From positions 1-5,579 of the forward strand of contig JAURLF010000120.1 in NCBI GenBank assembly GCA_030831375.1: a stretch of 5,579 nucleotides of DNA. Reading direction: 5' to 3'. Each line of letters begins with the position of its first letter. Within the stretch, counting starts at the first letter, position 1. Shown piece after piece: positions 1 to 5,524 of this stretch. The DNA comes from Gaiellales bacterium (GTDB lineage: Bacteria > Actinomycetota > Thermoleophilia > Gaiellales > F1-60-MAGs149). Both the position numbers and the translations under genes were made by a program. Below the pieces are notes generated by a model that searched no databases, was not told the DNA's origin, and saw only the letters and a list, made by a program, of their open reading frames with translations.

Positions 1-527
1 GCCAGCTGGCCCTCGACCTGCGCCTCGGCGAGGCCCCGCCCCTGCCCGAGCCGTCCGCCTGGGAGCTGCTCGTCGACGACTACCGCCACACCGGGGTATC
101 CCTGCGGGCGCACCCGATCGCGCAGCTGCGGACCGGCCTCGCGGATGCCGTCGACAGCCGGCGCCTGGCGGAGCTGCCTGCGGGCGCCCGCGTGCGCCTG
201 CCGGGCCTCGCCGTGGCGCGCCAGCGGCCGGCCAGCGCGCACGGCGTGGTCTTCCTGCTCGTCGAGGACGAGCACGGCCTCGCCAACCTCGTGCTCCTGC
301 CCGACGTCTACGAGGCGCACCGGCTGCTGGCCCGCGCCGAACCGCTGCTGCTCGCCGAGGGCGTCGTGGAGCGCCGCGACGGCCAGCTGAGCGTGCGCGT
401 CGAGCGGCTCTCGCCCCTCGGCGCGCCGGGACGCCCCGTGCTGGCCCCGGCCGAGCGGGACGTCGCGGAGCTCAGGCGCGTCGCGCCCGCGCCGCAGCAC
501 TTCGCGCAGGGCCGCCGGCGCGCGTAG
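1..527 (+). CDS. dnaE2: Error-prone DNA polymerase DnaE2 (ImuC), C-terminal part
   Basis: The gene enters from the left edge (reading frame starts at base 3) and ends at TAG 525-527; 174 residues are visible of a protein that is usually over 1000. DnaE2 is the alternative C-family polymerase alpha subunit that performs mutagenic translesion synthesis with ImuA/ImuB in the SOS response. The visible part starts in the region before the OB-fold, with DYRHTGVSLRAHP, which resembles the DnaE2 form (DYRxTGLSLxxHP) and not the DnaE1 form. An OB-fold follows: ELPAGARVRLPGLAVARQRP, then GVVFLLVEDEHGLANLVLLP and LLLAEGVVERRDGQLSVRVERL. The end, APAPQHFAQGRRRA, is a basic tail like those of DnaE2. The polymerase active site lies outside the window, and no imuA or imuB is seen here. 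It runs convergently into the next gene with only 3 nt between the stops. Confidence 0.88.
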   Translation, partial: QLALDLRLGEAPPLPEPSAWELLVDDYRHTGVSLRAHPIAQLRTGLADAVDSRRLAELPAGARVRLPGLAVARQRPASAHGVVFLLVEDEHGLANLVLLPDVYEAHRLLARAEPLLLAEGVVERRDGQLSVRVERLSPLGAPGRPVLAPAERDVAELRRVAPAPQHFAQGRRRA

Positions 528-530
528 GGC

Positions 531-2192
531 TCAGCGGTAGACGATCACGGGCATGCCGAGCGTCGCGAACTCCCACACGACGGGTGCGTCGCCGAAGGGC
601 AGCCGCACGCAGCCGTGGCTGGCCGGGTAGTCCGGGACGTCGGGGTACTCGTGGAAGGCGATGCCCTGGTGGAAGTAGACGGCGTACGGCAGCCACTGCT
701 TGAACGGCTTGGACCAGCTCATCCGCTCCATCCGCGTGACGCTGAAGCGGCCGGTCGGCGTGTTGTCGGCCGACCCCGTCGAGACCTGGATCGCCCGCTC
801 GACGCGGCCGCGGCCGTTGACGAGCAGCGCGACCTGGTTGGTGAGGTCGACCTCGAGGTGCGGGCCCGCGCCCGGATGACGCGCCTCGGGGCGCTCGGCG
901 CGCATCACGCGGGCGAGCGTGCGTGCGCCAACCGTGCCGTCACGCTCACGGCGCAGGGTGCCCTGGAAGGCGTTGACGGCGTGCCACGTCATGGCGCCGT
1001 ACTGCCCGTTCACGAACCGCGGCGCCAGGTAGCCGAGCCGCGAAAGCTGCTGCTGGAGAGCGCGCACGGCGGGGCCCCGGTCGCCCACCTCGAAGCCGCC
1101 GGGGAAGCCCGAGCCCGGGTCGCGGCCCGCAGCGGCGCGGAAGCCGACGGCGAAGTAGCCCGACGCGGCGACCTTCCCCCACCCGGTCAGCTGGCGCTTG
1201 CCGGCGCTCATCGAGTTGCGTGAATCGGTGCCCAGCCCGCTGACGATGGCGCCGTCGCCGCCGTCGAGGATGGTCCAGCCGATCAGCCAGTTCAGCTGCC
1301 CGCTCGACCAGCGCATCGTGTCGCGCGACGTGCGCACCCTGCGCTCGATCCGATCGACGCCGCTGCCGCTGCTCCAGCGACGCACGTCGACGACGGTCTG
1401 GACGCGGCTGACGCTGTCGAAGATGACGGGCACGCGGGCCGTCGCGTCGCGCAGGCTCGCCGTCAGCCGGTCGCCCGCCGCGCGATCGAAGCGCCGGCGG
1501 CCCTCGGACGGCGGATGCACGCCGTAGACGACGTTGCGGTCCCCGATCGCGCGCACCCAGTTGATCGACACCGAGCGCGATCCGTCGGGGAGGTTGAGCA
1601 CGACGGGCGTGCGCACGCCGGCGCTGCGCAGCGCGCGCAGGTGGCGCTGCTGCGACCAGATCCACGACTCGGTGTCACCGCAGCGGACGCCGGTCAGGTG
1701 CACGCCGCAGTCGGGGTCGACCTCCGGGAGGTACCAGACGTTGTCCGCGCGGGGGAACCAGCTCGCGAGCTCCTTCAGCCACGGCGTCTGGTCCTGCTCG
1801 CCGACGGCGTTGTTGGCGAGCAGCAGCACGAGGCCGCGCGAGCGCGCGAGCCGCTGCAGGCGCTGCAGCGCACGGCGGTGCTCGGGCGTGTTGGCGAGGC
1901 TCGACACGTTGATGCGCACGACGTTGCCGCCGATCCGCTGGATCTGCCGGAATGCGCGCGGGGCGCCGGCGATCGAGATGGGAGGCAGCGCCTGGCCCGG
2001 CTGGGCGGGCGCGAAGCGGCCGTCGCCCCAGACGACGCCGCGCACCTTCAGCTCCTGACGGGAGCCGTCGACGATGCGGTCGCCCTTGACGCGGGCGGGC
2101 TTGGCGTCCGCGACGGCCGCGCCGGCACCCATCAGGGCCAGCAGGGCGAGGGCGGTCGCGGTGGCGGTGGTGCGAGTCCGGCGCTGCGGCAC
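531..2192 (-). CDS. Secreted L,D-transpeptidase with GH5-like barrel and peptidoglycan-binding domain
   Basis: This 553-residue exported protein probably cross-links or modifies peptidoglycan outside the membrane. Residues 1-30 form a signal peptide (RR near the start, a hydrophobic core, then AVADA before residue 31). Residues about 38-350 resemble a GH5-type (cellulase-like) TIM barrel: KVRGVVW, GGNVVRINV, GLVLLLANN, NVWYLPEVDP, VVYGVHPPSE, VPVIFDS, WLIGWTILDGG. Where GH5 enzymes have the acid/base Glu (NEP), this reads VDP (Asp159). Where they have the nucleophile Glu, it reads FDS (Asp259). Cys162 and Cys171 could form a disulfide. Residues about 368-431 are a PG_binding_1 domain (GDRGPAVRALQQQLSRLGYL). 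Residues about 446-553 are the YkuD domain with a complete site: His514, then SHGCVR with Ser525, His526, Gly527, catalytic Cys528 and Arg530. The start is GTG at 2192, chosen because GAAGGG lies 6 nt upstream. The transpeptidase call is firm; the GH5-like assignment is by pattern only. Confidence 0.87.
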   Translation of the reverse strand: MPQRRTRTTATATALALLALMGAGAAVADAKPARVKGDRIVDGSRQELKVRGVVWGDGRFAPAQPGQALPPISIAGAPRAFRQIQRIGGNVVRINVSSLANTPEHRRALQRLQRLARSRGLVLLLANNAVGEQDQTPWLKELASWFPRADNVWYLPEVDPDCGVHLTGVRCGDTESWIWSQQRHLRALRSAGVRTPVVLNLPDGSRSVSINWVRAIGDRNVVYGVHPPSEGRRRFDRAAGDRLTASLRDATARVPVIFDSVSRVQTVVDVRRWSSGSGVDRIERRVRTSRDTMRWSSGQLNWLIGWTILDGGDGAIVSGLGTDSRNSMSAGKRQLTGWGKVAASGYFAVGFRAAAGRDPGSGFPGGFEVGDRGPAVRALQQQLSRLGYLAPRFVNGQYGAMTWHAVNAFQGTLRRERDGTVGARTLARVMRAERPEARHPGAGPHLEVDLTNQVALLVNGRGRVERAIQVSTGSADNTPTGRFSVTRMERMSWSKPFKQWLPYAVYFHQGIAFHEYPDVPDYPASHGCVRLPFGDAPVVWEFATLGMPVIVYR

Positions 2193-2198
2193 GGATGA

Positions 2199-2204
2199 CC
2201 CTTC
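2199..2204 (-). promoter_or_regulatory. Ribosome binding site of the L,D-transpeptidase gene
   Basis: On the minus strand this reads GAAGGG, 6 nt before the GTG at 2192. It supports that GTG as the start and implies a leadered transcript. It also overlaps the ATG-led upstream extension of the divergent gene, which argues against starting that gene at 2195. Confidence 0.6.
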
Positions 2205-2233
2205 TGCGAGGGCCGGGCCATTCCTGCCGGGTG

Positions 2234-2239
2234 TACCCT
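2234..2239 (+). promoter_or_regulatory. Putative -10 box (TACCCT) for a leaderless GH-like gene
   Basis: TACCCT fits the actinobacterial TANNNT -10 pattern and lies exactly 6 nt before GTG 2246. Transcription would therefore begin at or next to the first base of the start codon. No convincing -35 box is seen 16-19 nt upstream, which is common for actinobacterial promoters. It sits in the 53-bp gap shared with the divergent transpeptidase gene. Confidence 0.4.
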
Positions 2240-2245
2240 GAGGCG

Positions 2246-3364
2246 GTGCGCCGGCTTCCCGTCCTCGCGCTCGCGCTCACGCTCATCGCGGTGTGGCCGG
2301 CGGCCGCGCTCGCCGGCGCGTACGGACTCGCCTTCGATGACGCCTTCACCGCTTCGGGCACCGCCGCCTGGACCGAGGCCGGTCAGCTCAACGCGACGGT
2401 GGTCCGTGTCGACGTGCGCTGGGCGGACGTCGCGCCGACGGCTCCGGCGAACGCCCGACAGCCGGGCAGCCGCGGTTACCGGTGGGCGGCCGTCGACGCC
2501 AAGGTGCGCGCCGCCGCCGATCCCGCGCATCCGGCCACCGTGCTGTTGTCGGTCTGGGGCACGCCCGACTGGGCACGACAGGACCGCGGCCGTGGCGGCG
2601 AGCCCGGCAACCCCGCGTTCCTCCCGAGGCGGACCGCGTGGCGCAACTTCGCAGCCGCCCTCGCGACGCGCTACAGCGGCGCCTTCTCCGCCGGCGGGAG
2701 CGCGCTGCCGCGCGTGACCACGTTCGAGATCTGGCCGAATCCGAATCTGCAGAGCGGGCTGCGGCCGCAGCGCATGGCGGGCCGGCTGGCCGCGCCCGGG
2801 CTCTTCAAGACGCTCCTGGGCGCGGCGGGGCTCGAGATCCGCAAGGTGGCCGCGGCGAACGGGTACACCGCGACGATCGTCTCCGGGGGCGTCGCGCGCA
2901 CCGACCCGGCGAACACGGCGGACACGCAGCCGGCGACGTTCCTGCGCGCGATGGCCCGCGCCCGTACCGGCCTTGACGCGATCGGCCTGCGGCTCGCGCC
3001 GCCGAGCGGCGTCGAGGGGCCCGCGGAGGCCGGCAACCTGGCGGCCTCCGACATGAACGGCGCGATCGCCGTGATCGACGCCTACTGGCCCGACCAGGGC
3101 CGCGCGGCCTGGCTGACGGACTACGGCGCCCCGTCGGGCCCCGCCGAGGCCGGGCTGTCGGACGCCACGCAGCAGGCCGCCGTGACGGCGTTCCTCGGCG
3201 CGACACAGCACCCCCGCGTCGCTGCCGGCATCTGGAGCGCGCTCCAGGACGTCGAGGCCGCGCCCTTCGCCGGGCTGCGCGGCCGGGCGCCGGCCGCCGA
3301 TCAGGTCGGGACGGCGAAGCCGTCCTGGACGACCTGGACGACGCTGGTGACGCCGCCCGCCTAG
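2246..3364 (+). CDS. Secreted clan GH-A-like barrel protein with altered catalytic motifs
   Basis: This 372-residue exported protein resembles GH39/GH5-type barrels common in Thermoleophilia. GTG 2246 is preferred over ATG 2195 because it gives a clean signal peptide (RR, a hydrophobic core, cleavage near ALA-GAYG at 23/24), leaves 53 bp for the divergent promoters and sits 6 nt after a TANNNT box. Barrel landmarks in order: VVRVDVRWADVAP (52-64), YRWAAVDAKV (78-87), VLLSVWGTPDWA (99-110), FAAALATRYS (135-144), FEIWPNPN (160-167), IVSGGVAR (211-218), AWLTDYGA (288-295) and GIWSALQD (328-335). The family's acid/base motif is WNEPN; here it is WPNPN, so the catalytic Glu is Asn165. The nucleophile motif TE(F/Y)G reads TDYG, with Asp292. 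The usual HPY segment is not recognisable around 247-253 (GLRLAPP). Hydrolase activity is therefore doubtful, and a carbohydrate-binding or structural role is possible. The fold assignment is by motif order, and the substrate is unknown. Confidence 0.75.
   Translation: MRRLPVLALALTLIAVWPAAALAGAYGLAFDDAFTASGTAAWTEAGQLNATVVRVDVRWADVAPTAPANARQPGSRGYRWAAVDAKVRAAADPAHPATVLLSVWGTPDWARQDRGRGGEPGNPAFLPRRTAWRNFAAALATRYSGAFSAGGSALPRVTTFEIWPNPNLQSGLRPQRMAGRLAAPGLFKTLLGAAGLEIRKVAAANGYTATIVSGGVARTDPANTADTQPATFLRAMARARTGLDAIGLRLAPPSGVEGPAEAGNLAASDMNGAIAVIDAYWPDQGRAAWLTDYGAPSGPAEAGLSDATQQAAVTAFLGATQHPRVAAGIWSALQDVEAAPFAGLRGRAPAADQVGTAKPSWTTWTTLVTPPA
3361..3364. other. Overlapping convergent stop codons (CTAG)
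   Basis: The palindrome CTAG carries the TAG stop of the GH-like gene (3362-3364, plus) and the TAG stop of the GNAT gene (3361-3363, minus). No inverted repeat followed by T-rich sequence lies near it, so termination must occur within the opposing gene or by Rho. Confidence 0.9.
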
Positions 3365-3795
3365 CCCTGCCGGAGCGGCAGCACCAGCGCATCGCCGTCG
3401 AGGGCGAAGCCGAACGGCACGGCGAAGGCGCGCACGGCGCCGTCGTGGACGTTGCTGGTCAGCACCGCGCGCCCGCACGAGCGCTGGCGGGCCGCGTCGA
3501 TCGCCCGGGCCAGCAGGCCCGAACCGATCCGCTGGCCGCGCCCGTCGGGGTGCACATACAGCTCGACGATGCGAAGATCCCGCGGCCCGTCGGCGACGGG
3601 CAGGGCCTGCCAGGCCACGTAGGCGGCGACGCGGCGCTCGACGAGGCCGACGCGGACGTCGCCCGCGGAGATCCGCGGCAGCATCCACTGCTGCCACGCG
3701 GCGGGGTCCTCCTGGAGCCCGCCGGCCTCCTCGCGGTAGCGCTCCCAGAGGGCACGCAGCGCGGGCAGGTCGGCGGCGGCCGCCGGTCGGATCAC
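3361..3795 (-). CDS. GNAT family N-acetyltransferase
   Basis: This 144-residue protein is about one GNAT domain long and should transfer an acetyl group from acetyl-CoA to an amine; the acceptor cannot be told. MIRPAAAADLPALRALW is the standard first strand and helix. LRIVELYVHPDGRGQRIGSG (74-93) is motif A, with the pyrophosphate-binding R/QxxGxG/A element as Q88-R-I-G-S-G93. The end, AFAVPFGFALDGDALVL, matches motif B, but Val sits where many relatives have the general-acid Tyr (fYxxxGF). The start is GTG 3795, overlapping the apt stop as GTGA, with GAGGG 3 nt before it; translational coupling to apt is likely. It is last in the minus-strand run and shares its stop with the convergent gene. 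Confidence 0.85.
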   Translation of the reverse strand: MIRPAAAADLPALRALWERYREEAGGLQEDPAAWQQWMLPRISAGDVRVGLVERRVAAYVAWQALPVADGPRDLRIVELYVHPDGRGQRIGSGLLARAIDAARQRSCGRAVLTSNVHDGAVRAFAVPFGFALDGDALVLPLRQG

Positions 3796-4316
3796 GCGCC
3801 CTCGTACTCCACGAGCGAGCAGATGGGCAGCTCGCCGAGGAGCGCGCGGCCGTCGAGGCCGCGCAGCTCGGCGACGAAGCAGCAGCCGATCGGGATCGCG
3901 CCGGCGCGCCGGATCAGCGCGATGCTGGCGGCCGCGGTGCCGCCGGTCGCGAGCAGGTCGTCATGGACCAGTGCTCGCTGCGCCGGACGGACGGCGCCCG
4001 TCGCCAGCTCCAGCGTGCCCTCGCCGTACTCGAGGGCGTAGCGCTCAGCGTGCGCGGGCCCGGGCAGCTTGCCCGGCTTGCGGACGGGCGCGAAGCCGAC
4101 GCCGAGGGCGTGCGCGAGCAGGGGCCCGAACAGGAAGCCACGGGCCTCCGCCCCGACGACGACGTCCGGCTCGAGCGGCGCGGCGAAGGCCGCGAGGCGA
4201 TCGACGACCTCCCGCACGGCGGCGGGATCGGCGAGGATCGGCAGCAGGTCCCGGAACAGTATCCCCGGCTTCGGGAAGTCCGGGATCTCCCCGATCAGGC
4301 CGCGCAGGTCCGCCAT
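3792..4316 (-). CDS. apt: Adenine phosphoribosyltransferase
   Basis: This cytosolic purine-salvage enzyme converts adenine and PRPP to AMP and pyrophosphate. Its 174 residues are the normal length for the family. IPDFPKPGILFRDLLPIL (11-28) is the characteristic N-terminal motif. GAEARGFLFGPLLAHALG (55-72), VRKPGKLP (78-85) and YALEYGEGTLEL (93-104) are the typical core and flexible-loop segments. VHDDLLATGGTA (117-128) is the PRPP-binding loop with Asp119, Asp120 and TGGT; the residue just before the Asp pair is His118 where Val or Ile is usual. The start is ATG 4316, 32 nt after the MerR stop. In many actinobacteria apt lies between secF and rel; here it follows a MerR regulator and precedes a GNAT gene, whose start overlaps its stop by 4 nt. 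Confidence 0.96.
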   Translation of the reverse strand: MADLRGLIGEIPDFPKPGILFRDLLPILADPAAVREVVDRLAAFAAPLEPDVVVGAEARGFLFGPLLAHALGVGFAPVRKPGKLPGPAHAERYALEYGEGTLELATGAVRPAQRALVHDDLLATGGTAAASIALIRRAGAIPIGCCFVAELRGLDGRALLGELPICSLVEYEGA

Positions 4317-4322
4317 GACGGC

Positions 4323-4328
4323 ACCCTA
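4323..4328 (-). promoter_or_regulatory. Possible -10 box (TAGGGT) or weak RBS before apt
   Basis: On the minus strand TAGGGT lies 6 nt before the apt ATG, which fits a TANNNT -10 box giving a leaderless apt message. A weak -35-like CTGATC overlaps the MerR stop 18 nt upstream. The AGGG within it could instead serve as a Shine-Dalgarno sequence for operon read-through. The sequence alone does not separate these. Confidence 0.3.
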
Positions 4329-4348
4329 GCGGAGCGGCCGCGTCCGGA

Positions 4349-5029
4349 TCAGGTCGCCACGTCGCGCACGAGCAGGCGCTCCGTCAGCTCCGCGCTGAGG
4401 CCGGCGAGCTGCGCGAGCTCGTCGAGGCCCTGCTCGCGGCGCTGGCTGTTGCGCGAGCGCAGCGACGGCGCGAGCACCTGGTCGAGCAGGCCGGCGACGC
4501 GCTGGACGCCGGTGTGGAGCTGGCGCACGTGGCGCGGGCCGAGGCCGTACTCGGCCATGCGCTGGCAGATGCGCACGATCTCGACCTCGCCCTCGCTGTA
4601 GAGGCCGTCGAGGTCGGGCGCGACGATCCCGTACGAGACGAGCTCGGCGAGCGACTCGTCGTCGATCCCGGTCTCGCGCACGAGCTCGCCGCGGTCGACG
4701 CGGCGCGCCTCCTGCTGCACGATCTGGCGGTGCTGACGGCGCGCCTTGCGCTCCTGCGCGCGCGGGATGGAGCCGCCGCCCGACTCGATCTCCTGCCGGA
4801 TCACGCGCAGGGGCAGGAATTCGTCGCGCTGGAGGCGGAGGATCGTGCGCAACCGCTCCACGTCCTGACGCCGGTACAGGCGGTAGCCGCCCTGCGTGCG
4901 CAGGGGGGTCAGCAGCTTCTGCTCCTCGAGATAGCGGATCTTGGAGATCGAGACGTCGTCGAACTCGGCCTTCAGCTCCTTGCAGACGGCGCCGATCGTG
5001 AGCGGCTTCTCCTCGCTGGTCGTGCTCAT
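4349..5029 (-). CDS. MerR family transcriptional regulator, FtsR-like
   Basis: This 226-residue DNA-binding protein matches actinobacterial FtsR (M. tuberculosis Rv1828, C. glutamicum Cg1631), which activates ftsZ in Corynebacterium. The winged helix-turn-helix spans residues 10-80: LTIGAVCKELKAEFDDVSIS, KIRYLEEQKLLTPLRTQGGY, RLYRRQDVERL and RDEFLPLRVIRQEI. This is the FtsR arrangement, where KIR(Y/F)LE replaces the usual MerR RYYE. A Ser/Gly linker (83-87) and a basic stretch (91-113) follow. A second helical domain (about 111-190) includes GELVRETGIDDESLAELVSY, SEGEVEIVRICQRMAEYGLG and PRHVRQLHTGVQRVAGLLDQ, like the FtsR effector domain. No metal-binding Cys cluster is present. ATG 5029 is chosen over an upstream in-frame start because GGAG lies 7 nt before it and homology begins just after. 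It is 4 nt downstream of the FHA gene, the same pairing as garA-Rv1828. The regulatory target here is not shown. Confidence 0.9.
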   Translation of the reverse strand: MSTTSEEKPLTIGAVCKELKAEFDDVSISKIRYLEEQKLLTPLRTQGGYRLYRRQDVERLRTILRLQRDEFLPLRVIRQEIESGGGSIPRAQERKARRQHRQIVQQEARRVDRGELVRETGIDDESLAELVSYGIVAPDLDGLYSEGEVEIVRICQRMAEYGLGPRHVRQLHTGVQRVAGLLDQVLAPSLRSRNSQRREQGLDELAQLAGLSAELTERLLVRDVAT

Positions 5030-5033
5030 GCGG

Positions 5034-5471
5034 TCACTCCAGGTAGGTGAGCTTGAACTTGCCGATCTGCAGCTCGTCGCCATCGCGCAGGCGTACGCGC
5101 TCGATGCGGCGCGCGTTCACGTAGGTGCCGTTGAGGCTGGCCAGGTCGACGAGGTAGCGGCCGTCGGCCTCCTCCTCGATCGCGGCGTGGCGGCGCGAGA
5201 CCGTGACGTCGTCGAGCAGGATCGACGCCTCCCCCGCCCGGCCGATCGTCTCGCGCGCCTGGCGCAGCGCGATGTGCTCGCCCGCGCGCCCGCCGGTGCG
5301 GATCACGACCGCGGGAAGCTGGTGGCCGGTCACGGCCGGAACCTCCTGCGTGTCGGTGTCGCCCTGGTAGGTCGCGGTGTCGTCGAGCGCGTCGGGGTCG
5401 AGCAGCGTGCCGCACTTCACGCAGTAGTGCGCGGTCGCCGCATTCCGGTATCCGCATTCCTGGCAGAACAT
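5034..5471 (-). CDS. Zinc-ribbon FHA domain protein, GarA/OdhI-like
   Basis: This 145-residue protein should bind phosphothreonine partners. Residues 3-20 form a zinc ribbon, CQEC-x10-CVKC (Cys3, Cys6, Cys17, Cys20). A Thr-rich acidic linker follows (Thr32, Thr34, Thr39 and Thr41 within DDTATYQGDTDTQEVP). The FHA domain covers about 55-145 with all core residues: IGR (Arg78), VSRRH (91-95, Ser92 and His95) and SLNGTYVN (112-119). Its end, DGDELQIGKFKLTYLE, closely resembles the end of GarA/OdhI, which in mycobacteria and corynebacteria is phosphorylated on an N-terminal Thr and inhibits 2-oxoglutarate dehydrogenase. GarA and OdhI lack a zinc ribbon, and no exact ETTS phospho-site is seen; the linker threonines are candidates only. 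ATG 5471 is preferred to GTG 5489 because the ribbon begins right after it and a promoter-like box sits 9 nt upstream. It overlaps nothing and heads the run to MerR, apt and GNAT. Confidence 0.88.
   Translation of the reverse strand: MFCQECGYRNAATAHYCVKCGTLLDPDALDDTATYQGDTDTQEVPAVTGHQLPAVVIRTGGRAGEHIALRQARETIGRAGEASILLDDVTVSRRHAAIEEEADGRYLVDLASLNGTYVNARRIERVRLRDGDELQIGKFKLTYLE
5037..5040 (-). promoter_or_regulatory. Ribosome binding site of the MerR gene
   Basis: GGAG on the minus strand, 7 nt before ATG 5029, lies within the last codons of the FHA gene. It decides the MerR start and implies co-translation from a shared message. Confidence 0.6.
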
Positions 5472-5480
5472 CGTCGCGTG

Positions 5481-5510
5481 AGCATACACCGCCCGGCCGC
5501 GAAGGGTCGA
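5481..5510 (-). promoter_or_regulatory. Putative promoter of the FHA-MerR-apt-GNAT run
   Basis: On the minus strand a -35-like TCGACC (5505-5510) and a -10-like TATGCT (5481-5486) are separated by 18 bp. The -10 ends 9 nt before ATG 5471, so the transcript would start within about 1-3 nt of the ATG. This agrees with the absence of a Shine-Dalgarno sequence there. If the alternative GTG 5489 were the start, this promoter would lie inside the gene. Confidence 0.45.
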
Positions 5511-5524
5511 TCGGACGTTGAGGG

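Noticed and set aside
1515..2198. A 227-codon plus-strand open frame opposite the L,D-transpeptidase
   Set aside because: It lies antisense to the signal peptide and GH5-like barrel, shows no domain, and has the composition of a GC-rich shadow frame.
2229..2238. GGGTGTACCC as a regulator operator (GGGT/ACCC arms)
   Set aside because: The arms are only 4 nt with a 2-nt centre, no second copy is seen nearby, and part of it is better explained as a -10 box.
2195..2245. ATG 2195 as the start of the GH-like gene
   Set aside because: It would place two divergent starts 2 bp apart, put extra residues before a clean signal peptide and leave no promoter room; GTG 2246 fits better.
2132..3697. A 521-codon open frame on the minus strand across the GH-like and GNAT genes
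   Set aside because: It is antisense to two supported genes, its product is dominated by Arg, Ala, Gly and Pro with no recognisable motif, and such long shadow frames are expected at this GC content.
5030..5083. Upstream extension of the MerR gene into the FHA coding region
   Set aside because: The added residues are Ser-rich shadow of the FHA end and unlike FtsR; ATG 5029 has a GGAG at the right distance.
5472..5489. GTG 5489 as the start of the FHA gene
   Set aside because: It adds six residues before the zinc ribbon, has no ribosome binding site and would overlap the likely -10 box; ATG 5471 is preferred.
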